A stretch of 64,000 nucleotides of DNA, from positions 1 to 64,000 of the forward strand of contig JBKAGO010000034.1 in the NCBI GenBank assembly GCA_046290435.1, in the 5' to 3' direction. Both the position numbers and the translations under genes were made by a program. Shown here piece by piece: positions 44,236 to 52,918 of this stretch. The notes under the pieces were generated by a model that worked only from the letters and a program-made list of their open reading frames with translations, was not told the DNA's origin and searched no databases. Origin of the DNA: CAVQUE01 sp046290435. Lineage in GTDB: Bacteria > Actinomycetota > Acidimicrobiia > Acidimicrobiales > UBA8592. Each line of letters opens with the position of its first letter. The first letter of the stretch is position 1.

Positions 44236-45690
44236 ATGACCGCGGACATCGGATTGATCGGCTTGGCGGTGATGGGCCAGAACCTGGCGCTCAACATGGC
44301 CGACCACGGCCTGCGCGTCGCCGTGCACAACCGGACGTGGGAGGTGACCGAATCCTTCATCGAGGGCGCCGCCGCCGAGCAGGCCGCGGCCGGTCGGATG
44401 ATCGCGGCGCCGACGATGGAAGCGCTGGTGCGCTCGATCGAACGGCCCCGGCGGATCATGCTCATGGTCAAGGCCGGCGAGGTGGTCGACGCCGTCATCG
44501 ACCAGCTCCGACCGCTGCTCGACGCAGGCGATCTCGTCGTCGACGGCGGCAATTCGCTCTACACCGACACGGCACGTCGCGAACGCGCACTCGCCGATGC
44601 AGGGATCCTCTACGTGGGGGCGGGGGTGTCGGGCGGTGAGGTCGGTGCCCGGACGGGACCCTCGATCATGCCGGGCGGATCGCCCGAGGCCGCACCGCTG
44701 ATCCAGCCGGTCTTCGAGGCCATCGCCGCCCGTGCCGACGACGGTGCCCCGTGCACGACCTGGTTGGGTCCCGGAGGCAGCGGTCACTTCGTGAAGATGG
44801 TCCACAACGGGATCGAGTACGGCGACATGCAGGTCCTCGCGGAGGCCTATGCGCTGTTGGGGGCCATGGGTATGGACAACGCCGAGATGGCGGGCGTGTT
44901 CGACGGTTGGCGGAGCGGACCGCTGTCGTCCTATCTGGTCGACATCACCGCGGACATCCTGGCGACCACCGACGACGACGGGGCCCATGTCATCGACCGG
45001 ATCCTCGATGCCGCCGGCCAGAAGGGCACGGGCCGTTGGACGGTGGTGGCCTCGCTGGAGCTGGGCCAGCCCCTGACGCTCATCGCGGAGGCGGTGATGG
45101 CCCGGCAGGTCTCGGCCGCCGTCGAGCGGCGCCAGATGCTGGCATCGGTGCTGGGCGGGCCCGATCGGCGCCTCGCCCCCGACGCACTCACGGTCGCCGA
45201 CATCGAGGCGGCGGTGTACGCGGCGAAGATCGTCTCCTACGCCCAGGGGTTCATGCTGCTCGCCCACGCCTCCGACGAGTTCGACTGGGGTCTGCAGCTG
45301 GGCGATGTCGCTGCCATCTGGCGTGCGGGCTGCATCATCCGTGCCGGGTTCCTCGACGAGGTCACCGCCGCCTACGGCGACGACCCCGATCTCGATCACC
45401 TGCTGGTCGCGCCGTACTTCGCCCGGGCCATCGACGCCTCGCAGCCGGCGATGCGTCGGGTGGTCAGCGCAGCCGTCGGGGCCGGGGTGCCGGTACCGGC
45501 CGCGGCCTCGGCGCTGACGTACCTCGACGGGATCCGCAGCCCTCGCCTCCCCGCCAATCTCATCCAGGCGCAGCGCGACTACTTCGGGGCCCACACCTAC
45601 GAGCGGGTCGACCGTCCCCGCGGCGAACACTTCCACACCGACTGGACGGCATCGGGCGGTTCGACGACGTCGAGCAGCTACGACGCCTGA
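44236..45690 (+). CDS. gnd: 6-phosphogluconate dehydrogenase (decarboxylating)
   Basis: The 484-residue enzyme of the pentose phosphate pathway oxidises 6-phosphogluconate to ribulose-5-phosphate with NADP. Motifs are the Rossmann IGLAVMGQNLALNMADHG, VVDGGNSLYTDT, GAGVSGGEVGARTGPSIMPG, the catalytic GSGHFVKMVHNGIEYGDMQ, and the C-terminal QAQRDYFGAHTYERVDRP. Length is typical of the 480-residue dimeric form. GGGAG precedes the ATG. Confidence 0.95.
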   Translation: MTADIGLIGLAVMGQNLALNMADHGLRVAVHNRTWEVTESFIEGAAAEQAAAGRMIAAPTMEALVRSIERPRRIMLMVKAGEVVDAVIDQLRPLLDAGDLVVDGGNSLYTDTARRERALADAGILYVGAGVSGGEVGARTGPSIMPGGSPEAAPLIQPVFEAIAARADDGAPCTTWLGPGGSGHFVKMVHNGIEYGDMQVLAEAYALLGAMGMDNAEMAGVFDGWRSGPLSSYLVDITADILATTDDDGAHVIDRILDAAGQKGTGRWTVVASLELGQPLTLIAEAVMARQVSAAVERRQMLASVLGGPDRRLAPDALTVADIEAAVYAAKIVSYAQGFMLLAHASDEFDWGLQLGDVAAIWRAGCIIRAGFLDEVTAAYGDDPDLDHLLVAPYFARAIDASQPAMRRVVSAAVGAGVPVPAAASALTYLDGIRSPRLPANLIQAQRDYFGAHTYERVDRPRGEHFHTDWTASGGSTTSSSYDA

Positions 45691-45784
45691 CGGTTCCGGC
45701 ATCGGTTGATTGGCGCCGGCGGCGGATGGGTAGAGCCTGCGTCGCGTCGACGACGCGCGCAGAGCCACCTCGATCGGAGTACCC

Positions 45785-46117
45785 ATGCCGGACACCACCA
45801 TCAAGAAGATCGATTCGTCGACCTCGCCGACCGGCCCGGGCGGGCAGCGCTACCTGGCGACGGGGACGCATGTGGCCATGCGTCTGTGGAGCAGGGAGGA
45901 GCCGAACGACGCGAAGGAGTCCGCTCGCAGGAGCTACGAGACGGTCGGCTATGTGATCGAGGGACGCGCCGAGCTCGAGAGCGAGGGGCAGAAGGTGTTG
46001 CTCGGTCCCGGTGACAGCTGGATGGTGCCTGCAGACGCCGAGCACCGCTACACCATCCTCGAGACCTTCACCGCGGTCGAGGCGACCTGCCCGCCGGCGC
46101 ACCTGCACCGGGAGTGA
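45785..46117 (+). CDS. Cupin domain protein
   Basis: The 110-residue single-cupin protein shows a conserved beta-barrel pattern (YETVGYVIEGRAELESEGQK; LGPGDSWMVPADAEHRYTIL). The metal-ligand histidines are reduced: the first motif lacks the usual HxH, leaving HR(Y) in the second, so metal binding is uncertain. It may bind a small ligand or stabilise a regulator. It stands 94 bases after gnd and is convergent with the DUF3040 gene. Confidence 0.78.
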   Translation: MPDTTIKKIDSSTSPTGPGGQRYLATGTHVAMRLWSREEPNDAKESARRSYETVGYVIEGRAELESEGQKVLLGPGDSWMVPADAEHRYTILETFTAVEATCPPAHLHRE

Positions 46118-46121
46118 GCGA

Positions 46122-46439
46122 TCAGTCCGATGAGCCCGGTGGGCCGGTGACGATCCAGCGCAGCAGCCGTCGGCGGCGTCCGCGGTTGGAGGGGCGGACG
46201 ATGATGCCGGCGGCGCCCAGGGCGAAGGGAACGACCCCGACGACGAAGCTGGCCAGGTACGACACCGGTAACAGCGCGATCATCGCGATCAGCCCACCGA
46301 CCACGGCGAGCCAGGCTGCGCCCCGGGGCACGTAACGACCGGCGATCAACCAGCCATCGAGACGTGACGTGGACGGCACATCGCCCAGGTCCCGCTCGAT
46401 GCGGCGGAGGATTTCCTGCTCTCGCTCGCTCAAGACCAT
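46122..46439 (-). CDS. DUF3040 family membrane protein
   Basis: The 105-residue protein starts with the conserved DUF3040 N-terminal pattern (MVLSEREQEILRRIERDL). Two transmembrane helices follow (AAWLAVVGGLIAMIALLPV and SFVVGVVPFALGAAGIIV), then a basic tail. The family is a small actinobacterial membrane protein of unknown function. The ATG at MVLSEREQ is preferred because it begins the conserved region. Confidence 0.82.
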   Translation of the reverse strand: MVLSEREQEILRRIERDLGDVPSTSRLDGWLIAGRYVPRGAAWLAVVGGLIAMIALLPVSYLASFVVGVVPFALGAAGIIVRPSNRGRRRRLLRWIVTGPPGSSD

Positions 46440-46550
46440 GCAATTTCCATTCCCCTCCGCCGCTGAGACGAAACACCATGGCGGGACCGAACCGGGGTCG
46501 CACATGGGAGCTGGTCGACGTGCTGTGCAAGCCGGTGGCAGATCGGCTGG

Positions 46551-47909
46551 TCAGTGCCCGGGACGGTCGCCTGCCATCGGCAGGCCGGCGTCGGCGGCAC
46601 GGGCGAAGTCGTCGTCGATGAGGGCGACATCTCGGCCGGCGCGATCGAGCAGGCTGGCGGCGATCGCAGCCCGGTAGCCGCTGGCGCAATGCACCAGGTG
46701 CCGCGTTCCGTCCAGCTCGTCGATACGGTCCGTCAGCTCGTGGATGGGCACGTTGACGGCCCCCGCCAGGTGCGAGGTGGCGTGCTCCTCGTTCCTGCGG
46801 ACGTCGAGGATCTGGCCTTCGGTGCCGGCGAGGTCCTCGAACCTCAGGACCGGGTAGGAGCGACGGTTGGCGTCGGGGGCCCAGTCGGCGGGCCCTCCGG
46901 TGGCGGCGCCGGCGGGACGGTCGATCCCGATGTGTGCCAGCTGACGGGCGGCTGCGGTGATGTCGGTGGCGTCGTCGGCGAGCAGGGTGAGTGGCATCCC
47001 CCAGGGAATGAGCCACCCCACGTAGGTGACGAACGCGTCCGCGAGCTCGATGCCGATGGTGCCCGCCACGTGATGGTCGGCGAACGCCCGGCGTGGCCGC
47101 AGGTCGACCACCCACTCGCCGCGATGGATTCGCCGTCCCAACTCGACCGGATCGACCGTGGTCGGTGGTGCCAGGTCCAGGGGGCCCAAGCCTGCCCTGT
47201 TGAGCGGATCCATGTGTGCGTAGTACGCGGGGTAGGCGCCGAGACCGTCGAGGAGTTGGGCGACGAACTCGTCCTCGTCGGCCACCGAGAGCGCGCTGTT
47301 GACACGCCGCTCGGTGCCCAGCGTGCCGTCGGAGCCGTCGCCGCTTCCGCCCGATGTACAGAAGCTCCCGAAGCCGTGGGTCGGGTGGATGCGGGCCTCG
47401 TCGGGCAGGGTGCCGGCGAGCGCACGCACCGAGCGGTACTGCGCTCGGGTCAGCCGGTCGGTTGCTTCGTCTCCGATCAGGTCGGTGCGCCCCACGCTGC
47501 CGTGCAGCAACGAACCGCCGGTGAACACCGCCGGCGGAGCGGAGCCGTCACGGACCACGTAGGTGAGGTGGTGGGGCGTGTGCCCCGGCGTGGCGACGAC
47601 CTCGACCCGGAGCGATCCGACGGTGAGGACGTCCCCGGCGGCGACGGCCATGTGGTCGAAGCTGAGCCCCTCGCCCGCTGCGTGGACCAACGAGGCCCCG
47701 CAGCGGCGGGCCAGGGCGAGACCACCGCTCACGTAGTCGTTGTGGACGTGGGTCTCGAGTACATGGGTGACGGCGATCCCCAGTTCGTCGGTGATCGCGG
47801 TGATCCGGTCGATGTCGCGCTGGGGATCGACGACGAAACCGACACTGCCGTCGTGGACCACATAGCTGCGATCGCCGAGCGCCGGTGTCTCCAGGGTTAT
47901 GACCTCCAT
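46551..47909 (-). CDS. Metallo-beta-lactamase/rhodanese fusion (persulfide dioxygenase-like)
   Basis: The 452-residue protein has an N-terminal MBL-fold hydrolase domain with ligands ETHVHNDYVSGG, ATPGHTPHHL and LLHGSVGRTDLIG. Two rhodanese domains follow; the first lacks a catalytic Cys and the second has the active loop HCASGYRAAI. The arrangement resembles CstB-like sulfide-detoxifying enzymes that oxidise persulfides. Its start overlaps the stop of the upstream membrane-protein gene by one base, so the two are co-translated. Confidence 0.88.
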   Translation of the reverse strand: MEVITLETPALGDRSYVVHDGSVGFVVDPQRDIDRITAITDELGIAVTHVLETHVHNDYVSGGLALARRCGASLVHAAGEGLSFDHMAVAAGDVLTVGSLRVEVVATPGHTPHHLTYVVRDGSAPPAVFTGGSLLHGSVGRTDLIGDEATDRLTRAQYRSVRALAGTLPDEARIHPTHGFGSFCTSGGSGDGSDGTLGTERRVNSALSVADEDEFVAQLLDGLGAYPAYYAHMDPLNRAGLGPLDLAPPTTVDPVELGRRIHRGEWVVDLRPRRAFADHHVAGTIGIELADAFVTYVGWLIPWGMPLTLLADDATDITAAARQLAHIGIDRPAGAATGGPADWAPDANRRSYPVLRFEDLAGTEGQILDVRRNEEHATSHLAGAVNVPIHELTDRIDELDGTRHLVHCASGYRAAIAASLLDRAGRDVALIDDDFARAADAGLPMAGDRPGH

Positions 47910-48901
47910 CAGCGGTGGGCCTCGCCCAGCGTGTCGGCCATCTGTGCCTCGCGTCGGCCCATGGGGCGGTCGGGCGCGACGGTCGAGTCCTCGGCGGTCT
48001 GGTGCTCGATCTCGGCGTCGATCTCCGCGCCGATGATCACCGCCATGGCGGACAGATAGAGCCACAGCAACACGACGATGACGGTCCCGAGCGATCCGTA
48101 CGTCTCGTTGTACGAGCCGAAGTTGGCGACGTAGTAACGGAAGCCGATCGAGGCCGCGATCCAGATGACGATGGCGATGGCGGCTCCGGGCGTCACCCAC
48201 CGCCACTGAGCGTTGCGCCGATCGGGGCCGTAGCGGTACAGCAACGCCAGCCCGGTGGCGGCCAACGCCGCAACGATCAGCCATGCGGCGATGGACGCGA
48301 GGAGCGCAACGGCCCCCGAGCCGATGCGGGCACCCATCACGATGACGAACCCCGAAGCGGCGATGAGCACGAGGAGCCCGACCGTGAAGCCCAGCGCCAT
48401 GGCCCGCCTCGTCCAGAACGACCGGTCGCTGTCCTCGTCCTCCTGGTAGGCGATGCCGACCGCCTCGATCATGTGGCCGACACCGCTCGATGCGCTCCAG
48501 ATACCGATGGCGATACCCGCGACGGTGGCGAACCCCAGTGCGCCGGTCGAGGCTCCCACCACCGAGTCGAGTTGCTGGCTGATCATGTCCGCGACCGCCT
48601 GCGGGACGGTGCCCTCGATGCGGTCCACGAGGCTGGTGACATCGGACGGGTCTGCGACGAGGCCGTAGATCGAGATTCCCGCTGCCAACAGCGGGACGAG
48701 CGACGCGAACCCGAAGAACGCCACGCCTGCCGCGGCGAGGGTCACGTGATCCTCACCGAACTGCCGATAGACGCGTACTGCGATGTCTTTCCAACCGGAT
48801 GCGGGAATCGCGGTCGGGCTCCCGGCGTCGCGGCCGCGTCGGGCGCCACCATCGTGGCCTCCTGCGGCGGTGGTCGGGTCGTGATCGGTGCGGATGCTCA
48901 T
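47909..48901 (-). CDS. YihY/UPF0761 family inner-membrane protein
   Basis: The 330-residue protein has about six transmembrane helices and the family pattern VRVYRQFGEDHVTLAAAGVA, FFGFASLVPLLAAGISIYG, FRYYVANFGSYNETYGSLG and VVLLWLYLSAMAVIIGAEI. Members were once called ribonuclease BN but are membrane proteins of unresolved function, possibly lipid or ion handling. Charged, disordered tails are present at both ends. It is the first gene of a two-gene operon with the MBL/rhodanese gene. Confidence 0.88.
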   Translation of the reverse strand: MSIRTDHDPTTAAGGHDGGARRGRDAGSPTAIPASGWKDIAVRVYRQFGEDHVTLAAAGVAFFGFASLVPLLAAGISIYGLVADPSDVTSLVDRIEGTVPQAVADMISQQLDSVVGASTGALGFATVAGIAIGIWSASSGVGHMIEAVGIAYQEDEDSDRSFWTRRAMALGFTVGLLVLIAASGFVIVMGARIGSGAVALLASIAAWLIVAALAATGLALLYRYGPDRRNAQWRWVTPGAAIAIVIWIAASIGFRYYVANFGSYNETYGSLGTVIVVLLWLYLSAMAVIIGAEIDAEIEHQTAEDSTVAPDRPMGRREAQMADTLGEAHR

Positions 48902-48985
48902 CGTTGCTCCCTCAGCGTTCGTTCTGCGATGGGGGCGCGTTACCCGCTGGCGTCGGGTGCCAACCGGGCGGATTTCGGGCCGGGG

Positions 48986-49198
48986 TCAGGAACGTTGGTG
49001 ATCGGCCAGGGTCATGGCCAGTGCGGGGTGGGGGCCGGTGCCTGCCTCGCCGTCGTCGGGGCGTTGCGCTCGTTCGGCGAGACGACGGACCATGCGCCCG
49101 AAGATCAGCGCAGGGAAGGGCACGAGGCGTCCGCCGATGTAGCCGGTCGCTCCCCGGAGGGTGATGTGGAGCGACTCGTCGCGCGAGGGGTCGCTCAC
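48986..49198 (-). CDS. Small hypothetical protein coupled to uspA
   Basis: The 70-residue protein starts at a GTG overlapping the uspA stop (GTGA), so it is probably translated by coupling. Sequence highlights are ESLHITLRGATGYIGGRLV and FPALIFGRMVRRLAER; no family is recognised. The middle may be one amphipathic or weakly hydrophobic helix. The coupling is the main evidence that it is a real gene. Confidence 0.55.
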   Translation of the reverse strand: MSDPSRDESLHITLRGATGYIGGRLVPFPALIFGRMVRRLAERAQRPDDGEAGTGPHPALAMTLADHQRS

Positions 49199-49659
49199 CG
49201 CACGACCAGGACCGAACACGGCGCCTTCTTCACGACGGCGCGGCTGGTCGACCCGCCGGTCAGGATCCGATCGAAGAGTCCGGGGTCGTGGGTGCCCACC
49301 ACCACCAGGTCGACGGCCTCGTCGGTGGCGAGCTGCACGATTCGTTCGACGGGGTCCCCGGTGGCCACCGTCGCGGCGTCGGCGCCGACACGGTCGCCGG
49401 CCTCGTCAGCGGTCGCTTCGGCGCGCGCCGCCGCCGTCCGCATGGCATCGACACGCTGCTGTTCGATGGGTGTGTCGATCGTCGCGAACGCGGGGTAGCC
49501 GCCCAGCCCGGCGAGGCCACCCGCTGCGATGGCCAGCGGTGGATCTGCAGACGACACGTTGACCACGATGGTCTCGTCGTCGGGACGGAGCAGACGCGCC
49601 GCGAAGTCGGCGGCGTCGCGCGAAGCCTGGGTCTCATCGACGGCGATCAGGACCTTCAT
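49195..49659 (-). CDS. Universal stress protein (UspA family)
   Basis: The 154-residue protein has the UspA fold: MKVLIAVDETQASRDAADFA at the N terminus and the C-terminal VVVGTHDPGLFDRILTGGST-SRAVVKKAPCSVLVVR. The ATP-binding G-x2-G-x9-G-(S/T) pattern is only partly kept (THDPG instead of SRGxG). It is likely induced by stress or starvation. A structured 5' region with a 10-bp stem lies upstream. Confidence 0.88.
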   Translation of the reverse strand: MKVLIAVDETQASRDAADFAARLLRPDDETIVVNVSSADPPLAIAAGGLAGLGGYPAFATIDTPIEQQRVDAMRTAAARAEATADEAGDRVGADAATVATGDPVERIVQLATDEAVDLVVVGTHDPGLFDRILTGGSTSRAVVKKAPCSVLVVR

Positions 49660-49680
49660 GGCGGCTCCGGGAGGTTTGGG

Positions 49681-49736
49681 CCCCCGGGAGCCGGTCGGTC
49701 AGCACGTCGGGACCGACTCCCGGGGGTTGCTCCGCC
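49681..49736 (-). terminator. Hairpin between otsA and uspA
   Basis: CCCCCGGGAG (49681-49690) pairs with CTCCCGGGGG (49727-49736); inner CGGTC/GACCG pairing can extend the stem. On the minus strand it lies after otsA and before uspA, so it may end otsA transcription or structure the uspA leader. There is no U-tract. Confidence 0.45.
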
Positions 49737-49883
49737 GGGGTGGGCAGCGGCGGAGAGAACGATGCGGTTGGTGTGCCCGCCACCTCGACGGCCCAAACCC
49801 CCGCTGCTCGGATTCTTGCGTCGGCGCCCGGCGGCGGCCGATACATGGATCCGGTGGCGCCTCGGCTCGGTCGGTATCGACTC

Positions 49884-51419
49884 TCAGGCCGAGGCGGATC
49901 GGCGCCGGGTCGGTGTCCGCACTCCCTGGAGGAAGATGTCGGCCCAGTCGTCGACGGTGTGGTCGTGGAGGCGCTGTCGCATCGGCGCCATGCGCTGCTT
50001 CTGTTCCTCGAGACCCATGTCGATCGCCGCGCACAGCGCGGTCTTCAGGCCGTCCACGTCGAAGGGATTGCACAGGATGGCCTGATGGAACTCGGCGGCG
50101 GTGCCGGCGAATTCGCTCAACAGCAAGACGCCGGTGTCGTCGGTACGCGATGCGACGTACTCCTTGGCCACGAGGTTCATGCCGTCGCGATACGGGGTGA
50201 CCACCATGACGTCGGCCAGGCGGTAGTAGGCGACGAGCTCCTCGAAGCTGTGGTTGCGCCGCAGGTAATGGACCGGCGTACGCCCCAGGCTGCCGAACTC
50301 GCCGTTGATCTCGCCGACGAGGCGCTCGATGCGGTCCCGCATGTCGCGGTAGCCGAGGACGGACGGTCGGCTCGGGGTCGCGATCTGGATGAAGACCACC
50401 TGCTCGGGGTCGAGCGCGCCCTCGCGGAGCAGCTCCAGGTATGCCTCGAGCCGGGCGTCGATGCCCTTGGTGTAGTCGAGGCGGTCGACGCCCAGCAGCA
50501 CCGTCTCCGGGCTGCCGATCCGTCGGCGGAGTGCCTGGGAACGGCGTCGGACCTCCTCGCTGTCGGAGAGTGCCTCGACAGCTGCGGTGTCGATGGAGAT
50601 CGGGTGGGCCCCGAAGCGGACGGTGCGATCCTGCCATCGGACCTCGTTGCGGGTTCCCTCCTCGCCGTCTTCGTCGGTGCTCTCGATGTCGAGCACCCGA
50701 TGGATCGACGATGCGAAGTGGCGGGCATCGGCAGGGGTCTGGAACCCGATCACGTCGGCACCGAGCATCCCCGCGGCGATCTGGGCCCGCCAGGGAAGCC
50801 GCAGGAACAGCTCCGAGGGAGGGAACGGGGTGTGCAGGAAGAACCCGATGCGCACGTCCTCTCGTCGGGCGCGCACCATCGCGGGGACGAGTTGGAGGTG
50901 ATAGTCGTGGATCCACACCACCGCAGCGGGCGCCGCGACCTCGACGATGGTCTCCGCGAAACGCCGGTTCACGGCCTCATAGGCCCGCCACCACTGCCGG
51001 TCGATGTGCGCAGGATGGATACCGGAGTGGTAGAGCGGCCAGATGGTCCCGTTGGACAATCCCTCGTAGTACTCGTCGTGTTCGCGGGCGCTGATGGACA
51101 CCGGATGCAACGAGATGCCCTCGTGCACGAAGGGGGCGGGCTGGTCGTCGACCTCGCCGGTCCAGCCGATCCATGCGCCCCCTCCGGTTCGCATGACGGG
51201 AGCGAGGGCCGTGACGAGGCCGCCCGGGGCGAGCTCCCACAGCTCGGGGTTGCGAGCCTGGCGTCGCACGGGGAGCCTGTTGGCGGCGATGACCAGATCG
51301 TGCTGCACCGTGGCATCGCCTGGCGGTCGATCGGTGTCTGCGCCGGTTCGGGCCCGCACTGGTCTCTCGCCGGTGTCGGGGTCGCCGGCGTGGTGGGTGG
51401 CGTCGGTGATGGTCATCAT
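49884..51419 (-). CDS. otsA: Alpha,alpha-trehalose-phosphate synthase (UDP-forming)
   Basis: The 511-residue GT20 glycosyltransferase makes trehalose-6-phosphate from UDP- or GDP-glucose and glucose-6-phosphate. Motifs are LVIAANRLPVRR, WIGWTGE, VVWIHDYHLQLVPAMVR, IGFFLHTPFPPSELF, LLGVDRLDYTKGIDARLEAY and TPYRDGMNLVAKEYVASR. The C-terminal phosphatase domain is absent, so OtsB must be elsewhere. The start is one of two adjacent ATG codons (51419 or 51416). The first ~40 residues are a poorly conserved extension. Confidence 0.93.
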   Translation of the reverse strand: MMTITDATHHAGDPDTGERPVRARTGADTDRPPGDATVQHDLVIAANRLPVRRQARNPELWELAPGGLVTALAPVMRTGGGAWIGWTGEVDDQPAPFVHEGISLHPVSISAREHDEYYEGLSNGTIWPLYHSGIHPAHIDRQWWRAYEAVNRRFAETIVEVAAPAAVVWIHDYHLQLVPAMVRARREDVRIGFFLHTPFPPSELFLRLPWRAQIAAGMLGADVIGFQTPADARHFASSIHRVLDIESTDEDGEEGTRNEVRWQDRTVRFGAHPISIDTAAVEALSDSEEVRRRSQALRRRIGSPETVLLGVDRLDYTKGIDARLEAYLELLREGALDPEQVVFIQIATPSRPSVLGYRDMRDRIERLVGEINGEFGSLGRTPVHYLRRNHSFEELVAYYRLADVMVVTPYRDGMNLVAKEYVASRTDDTGVLLLSEFAGTAAEFHQAILCNPFDVDGLKTALCAAIDMGLEEQKQRMAPMRQRLHDHTVDDWADIFLQGVRTPTRRRSASA

Positions 51420-51588
51420 CCCCCTGCGTAGGCATGGCCGACGGGCGCGTACTCGACGGTGGCGCAGTGCACGGCCCGCGCATCGGTGAGTTGCAGCGTG
51501 CTCCCCGAGGCGGCGTCGTGGCGGTTGTCGGGCACGTGAGGCCGATACCCGCGACCGCTGCGGACGAAACGCCAGGCGACGCATGACA

Positions 51589-51602
51589 CACCGGGCGGGC
51601 AT
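51589..51602 (+). promoter_or_regulatory. 14-base motif shared with hsp20 upstream region, copy 1
   Basis: CACCGGGCGGGCAT lies 40 bases before the aldo/keto reductase start. The identical word occurs upstream of hsp20 at 52843. Flanks differ, so the identity is confined to the motif. It may be a stress-regulator or promoter element (inference). Confidence 0.4.
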
Positions 51603-51642
51603 GTTGCGTTTCCCGTCGCCCGCAGCGTGGTAGCTCGCGCGC

Positions 51643-52794
51643 ATGTCAGCACCGAAACGTCCCATTCGCACGCGGAAGGCCTCGTCCGAGACCGTCCCCG
51701 AGTCCGCCGAGGCGGTACGCGACGCCCGCGACAGGAGTGAGGAGGTCCTCTCCTCGCCGCCGGGGCGCGCCGGCGCGGACAGCGAGGGCCTGACGACCGA
51801 GCCCACCACGCCGACCGATGCCGAGACCATCCGCCGGGTGGGGGAGCGGGCGACCGGTGACGACATCGAACAGACCGAGCGCTTCGGCGCGGACCGACCG
51901 GACCGGACCGCCCGACCGCTGATCGGCGAGGACGGCGACAGCGATCTGCCCGTGCAGGCCCGCCGGGACCGACGATGGACGGATCAGCCGGTGGTGACAC
52001 TGGCGTCGGGTGCGGTGATGCCCCGGCTCGGGTTGGGCACCTGGCAACTGTCCCCGGCAGATGCCGAGCTCGCAGTTCGCGCTGGGCTCGACGTCGGGTT
52101 CCGGCACATCGACACGGCGCAGATGTATGGCAACGAGGCCGCCGTCGGTGCGGCGCTCGACACCTCCGATGTCGAGCGCGACGACGTGTTCATCACCACC
52201 AAGGTCGCCAACGACCGTCATGCGCCGGGTGCACTGGTCGCCGGCGTGCACGACAGCCTCGATGCGCTGGGCACCGACCACGTCGACCTCCTGCTCGTCC
52301 ACTGGCCCGTGGACTTCGACCAGGCCGCGGCGACCGCCGATGTCATGGCGCAGGTGCAGGCCTCGGGCCTGGCGGCCCACATCGGCCTGTCCAACTTCAC
52401 CGTCGATCAGCTGTCGGTCGTCGCCGGGTTCGCTCCTTTCGAGGTGCTCCAGGCCGAACGCCATCCGTTCTTTCCCCAACCGGAGTTGGTCGCATGGTGC
52501 CGGACGCACGGCTGGGCCTTCACCGCGTACTCGCCGCTGGCGCAGGGCCGCGTCTTCGACGACGAGACCATCGCCGCGATCGCCGCGGACCACGGAGTGA
52601 CGCCGGCCGCGGTCGCCATCGCCTGGCAGTTGCGCGACGACGGCGTGGCGGTCATCCCGCGCTCGTCGGTAGCCGACCACCTGCGCGACAACTGGACTGC
52701 GCAGACGCTCGAGCTCACCGACCGCGACCTCGGGGCGCTCGCCACGGTCCGCACCGACGAGCGCCTCGTCGACCCCGACTTCGCCCCCTGGTGA
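51643..52794 (+). CDS. Aldo/keto reductase with disordered N-terminal extension
   Basis: The 383-residue protein has a normal AKR TIM barrel from about residue 118 (LASGAVMPRLGLGTWQLSP). The catalytic tetrad is visible: Asp and Tyr in HIDTAQMYGNE, Lys in ITTKVAND, His in LLVHWPVDF. The NADPH-binding tail VIPRSSVADHLRDN is present. The first ~110 residues are charged and low-complexity and are not part of the family fold, unusual for AKRs of about 270 residues. It reduces aldehydes or ketones. It sits in the stress-gene region upstream of hsp20 and shares a 14-base upstream motif with it. Confidence 0.88.
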   Translation: MSAPKRPIRTRKASSETVPESAEAVRDARDRSEEVLSSPPGRAGADSEGLTTEPTTPTDAETIRRVGERATGDDIEQTERFGADRPDRTARPLIGEDGDSDLPVQARRDRRWTDQPVVTLASGAVMPRLGLGTWQLSPADAELAVRAGLDVGFRHIDTAQMYGNEAAVGAALDTSDVERDDVFITTKVANDRHAPGALVAGVHDSLDALGTDHVDLLLVHWPVDFDQAAATADVMAQVQASGLAAHIGLSNFTVDQLSVVAGFAPFEVLQAERHPFFPQPELVAWCRTHGWAFTAYSPLAQGRVFDDETIAAIAADHGVTPAAVAIAWQLRDDGVAVIPRSSVADHLRDNWTAQTLELTDRDLGALATVRTDERLVDPDFAPW

Positions 52795-52842
52795 TGCCCG
52801 GCCCGCGTTCGCCGCTGATCGCCATCGGTGGTTTGGGTGCCG

Positions 52843-52856
52843 CACCGGGCGGGCAT
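52843..52856 (+). promoter_or_regulatory. 14-base motif shared with AKR upstream region, copy 2
   Basis: CACCGGGCGGGCAT, identical to 51589-51602, lies 62 bases before the hsp20 ATG, in the 124-base AKR-hsp20 gap. Confidence 0.4.
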
Positions 52857-52918
52857 TCCAACGGGGTACGACAACCCCACGAACGAGGGCGCCGCCCCGG
52901 CGCCCGAGAGGAGAACCC

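Noticed and set aside
49673..49799. DosR-type dormancy box near uspA/otsA (GGTTTGGGCC at 49673 and its inverse at 49790)
   Set aside because: The words are an inverted pair but do not match the DosR consensus (TTSGGGACTWWAGTCCCSAA), and one copy lies downstream of otsA.
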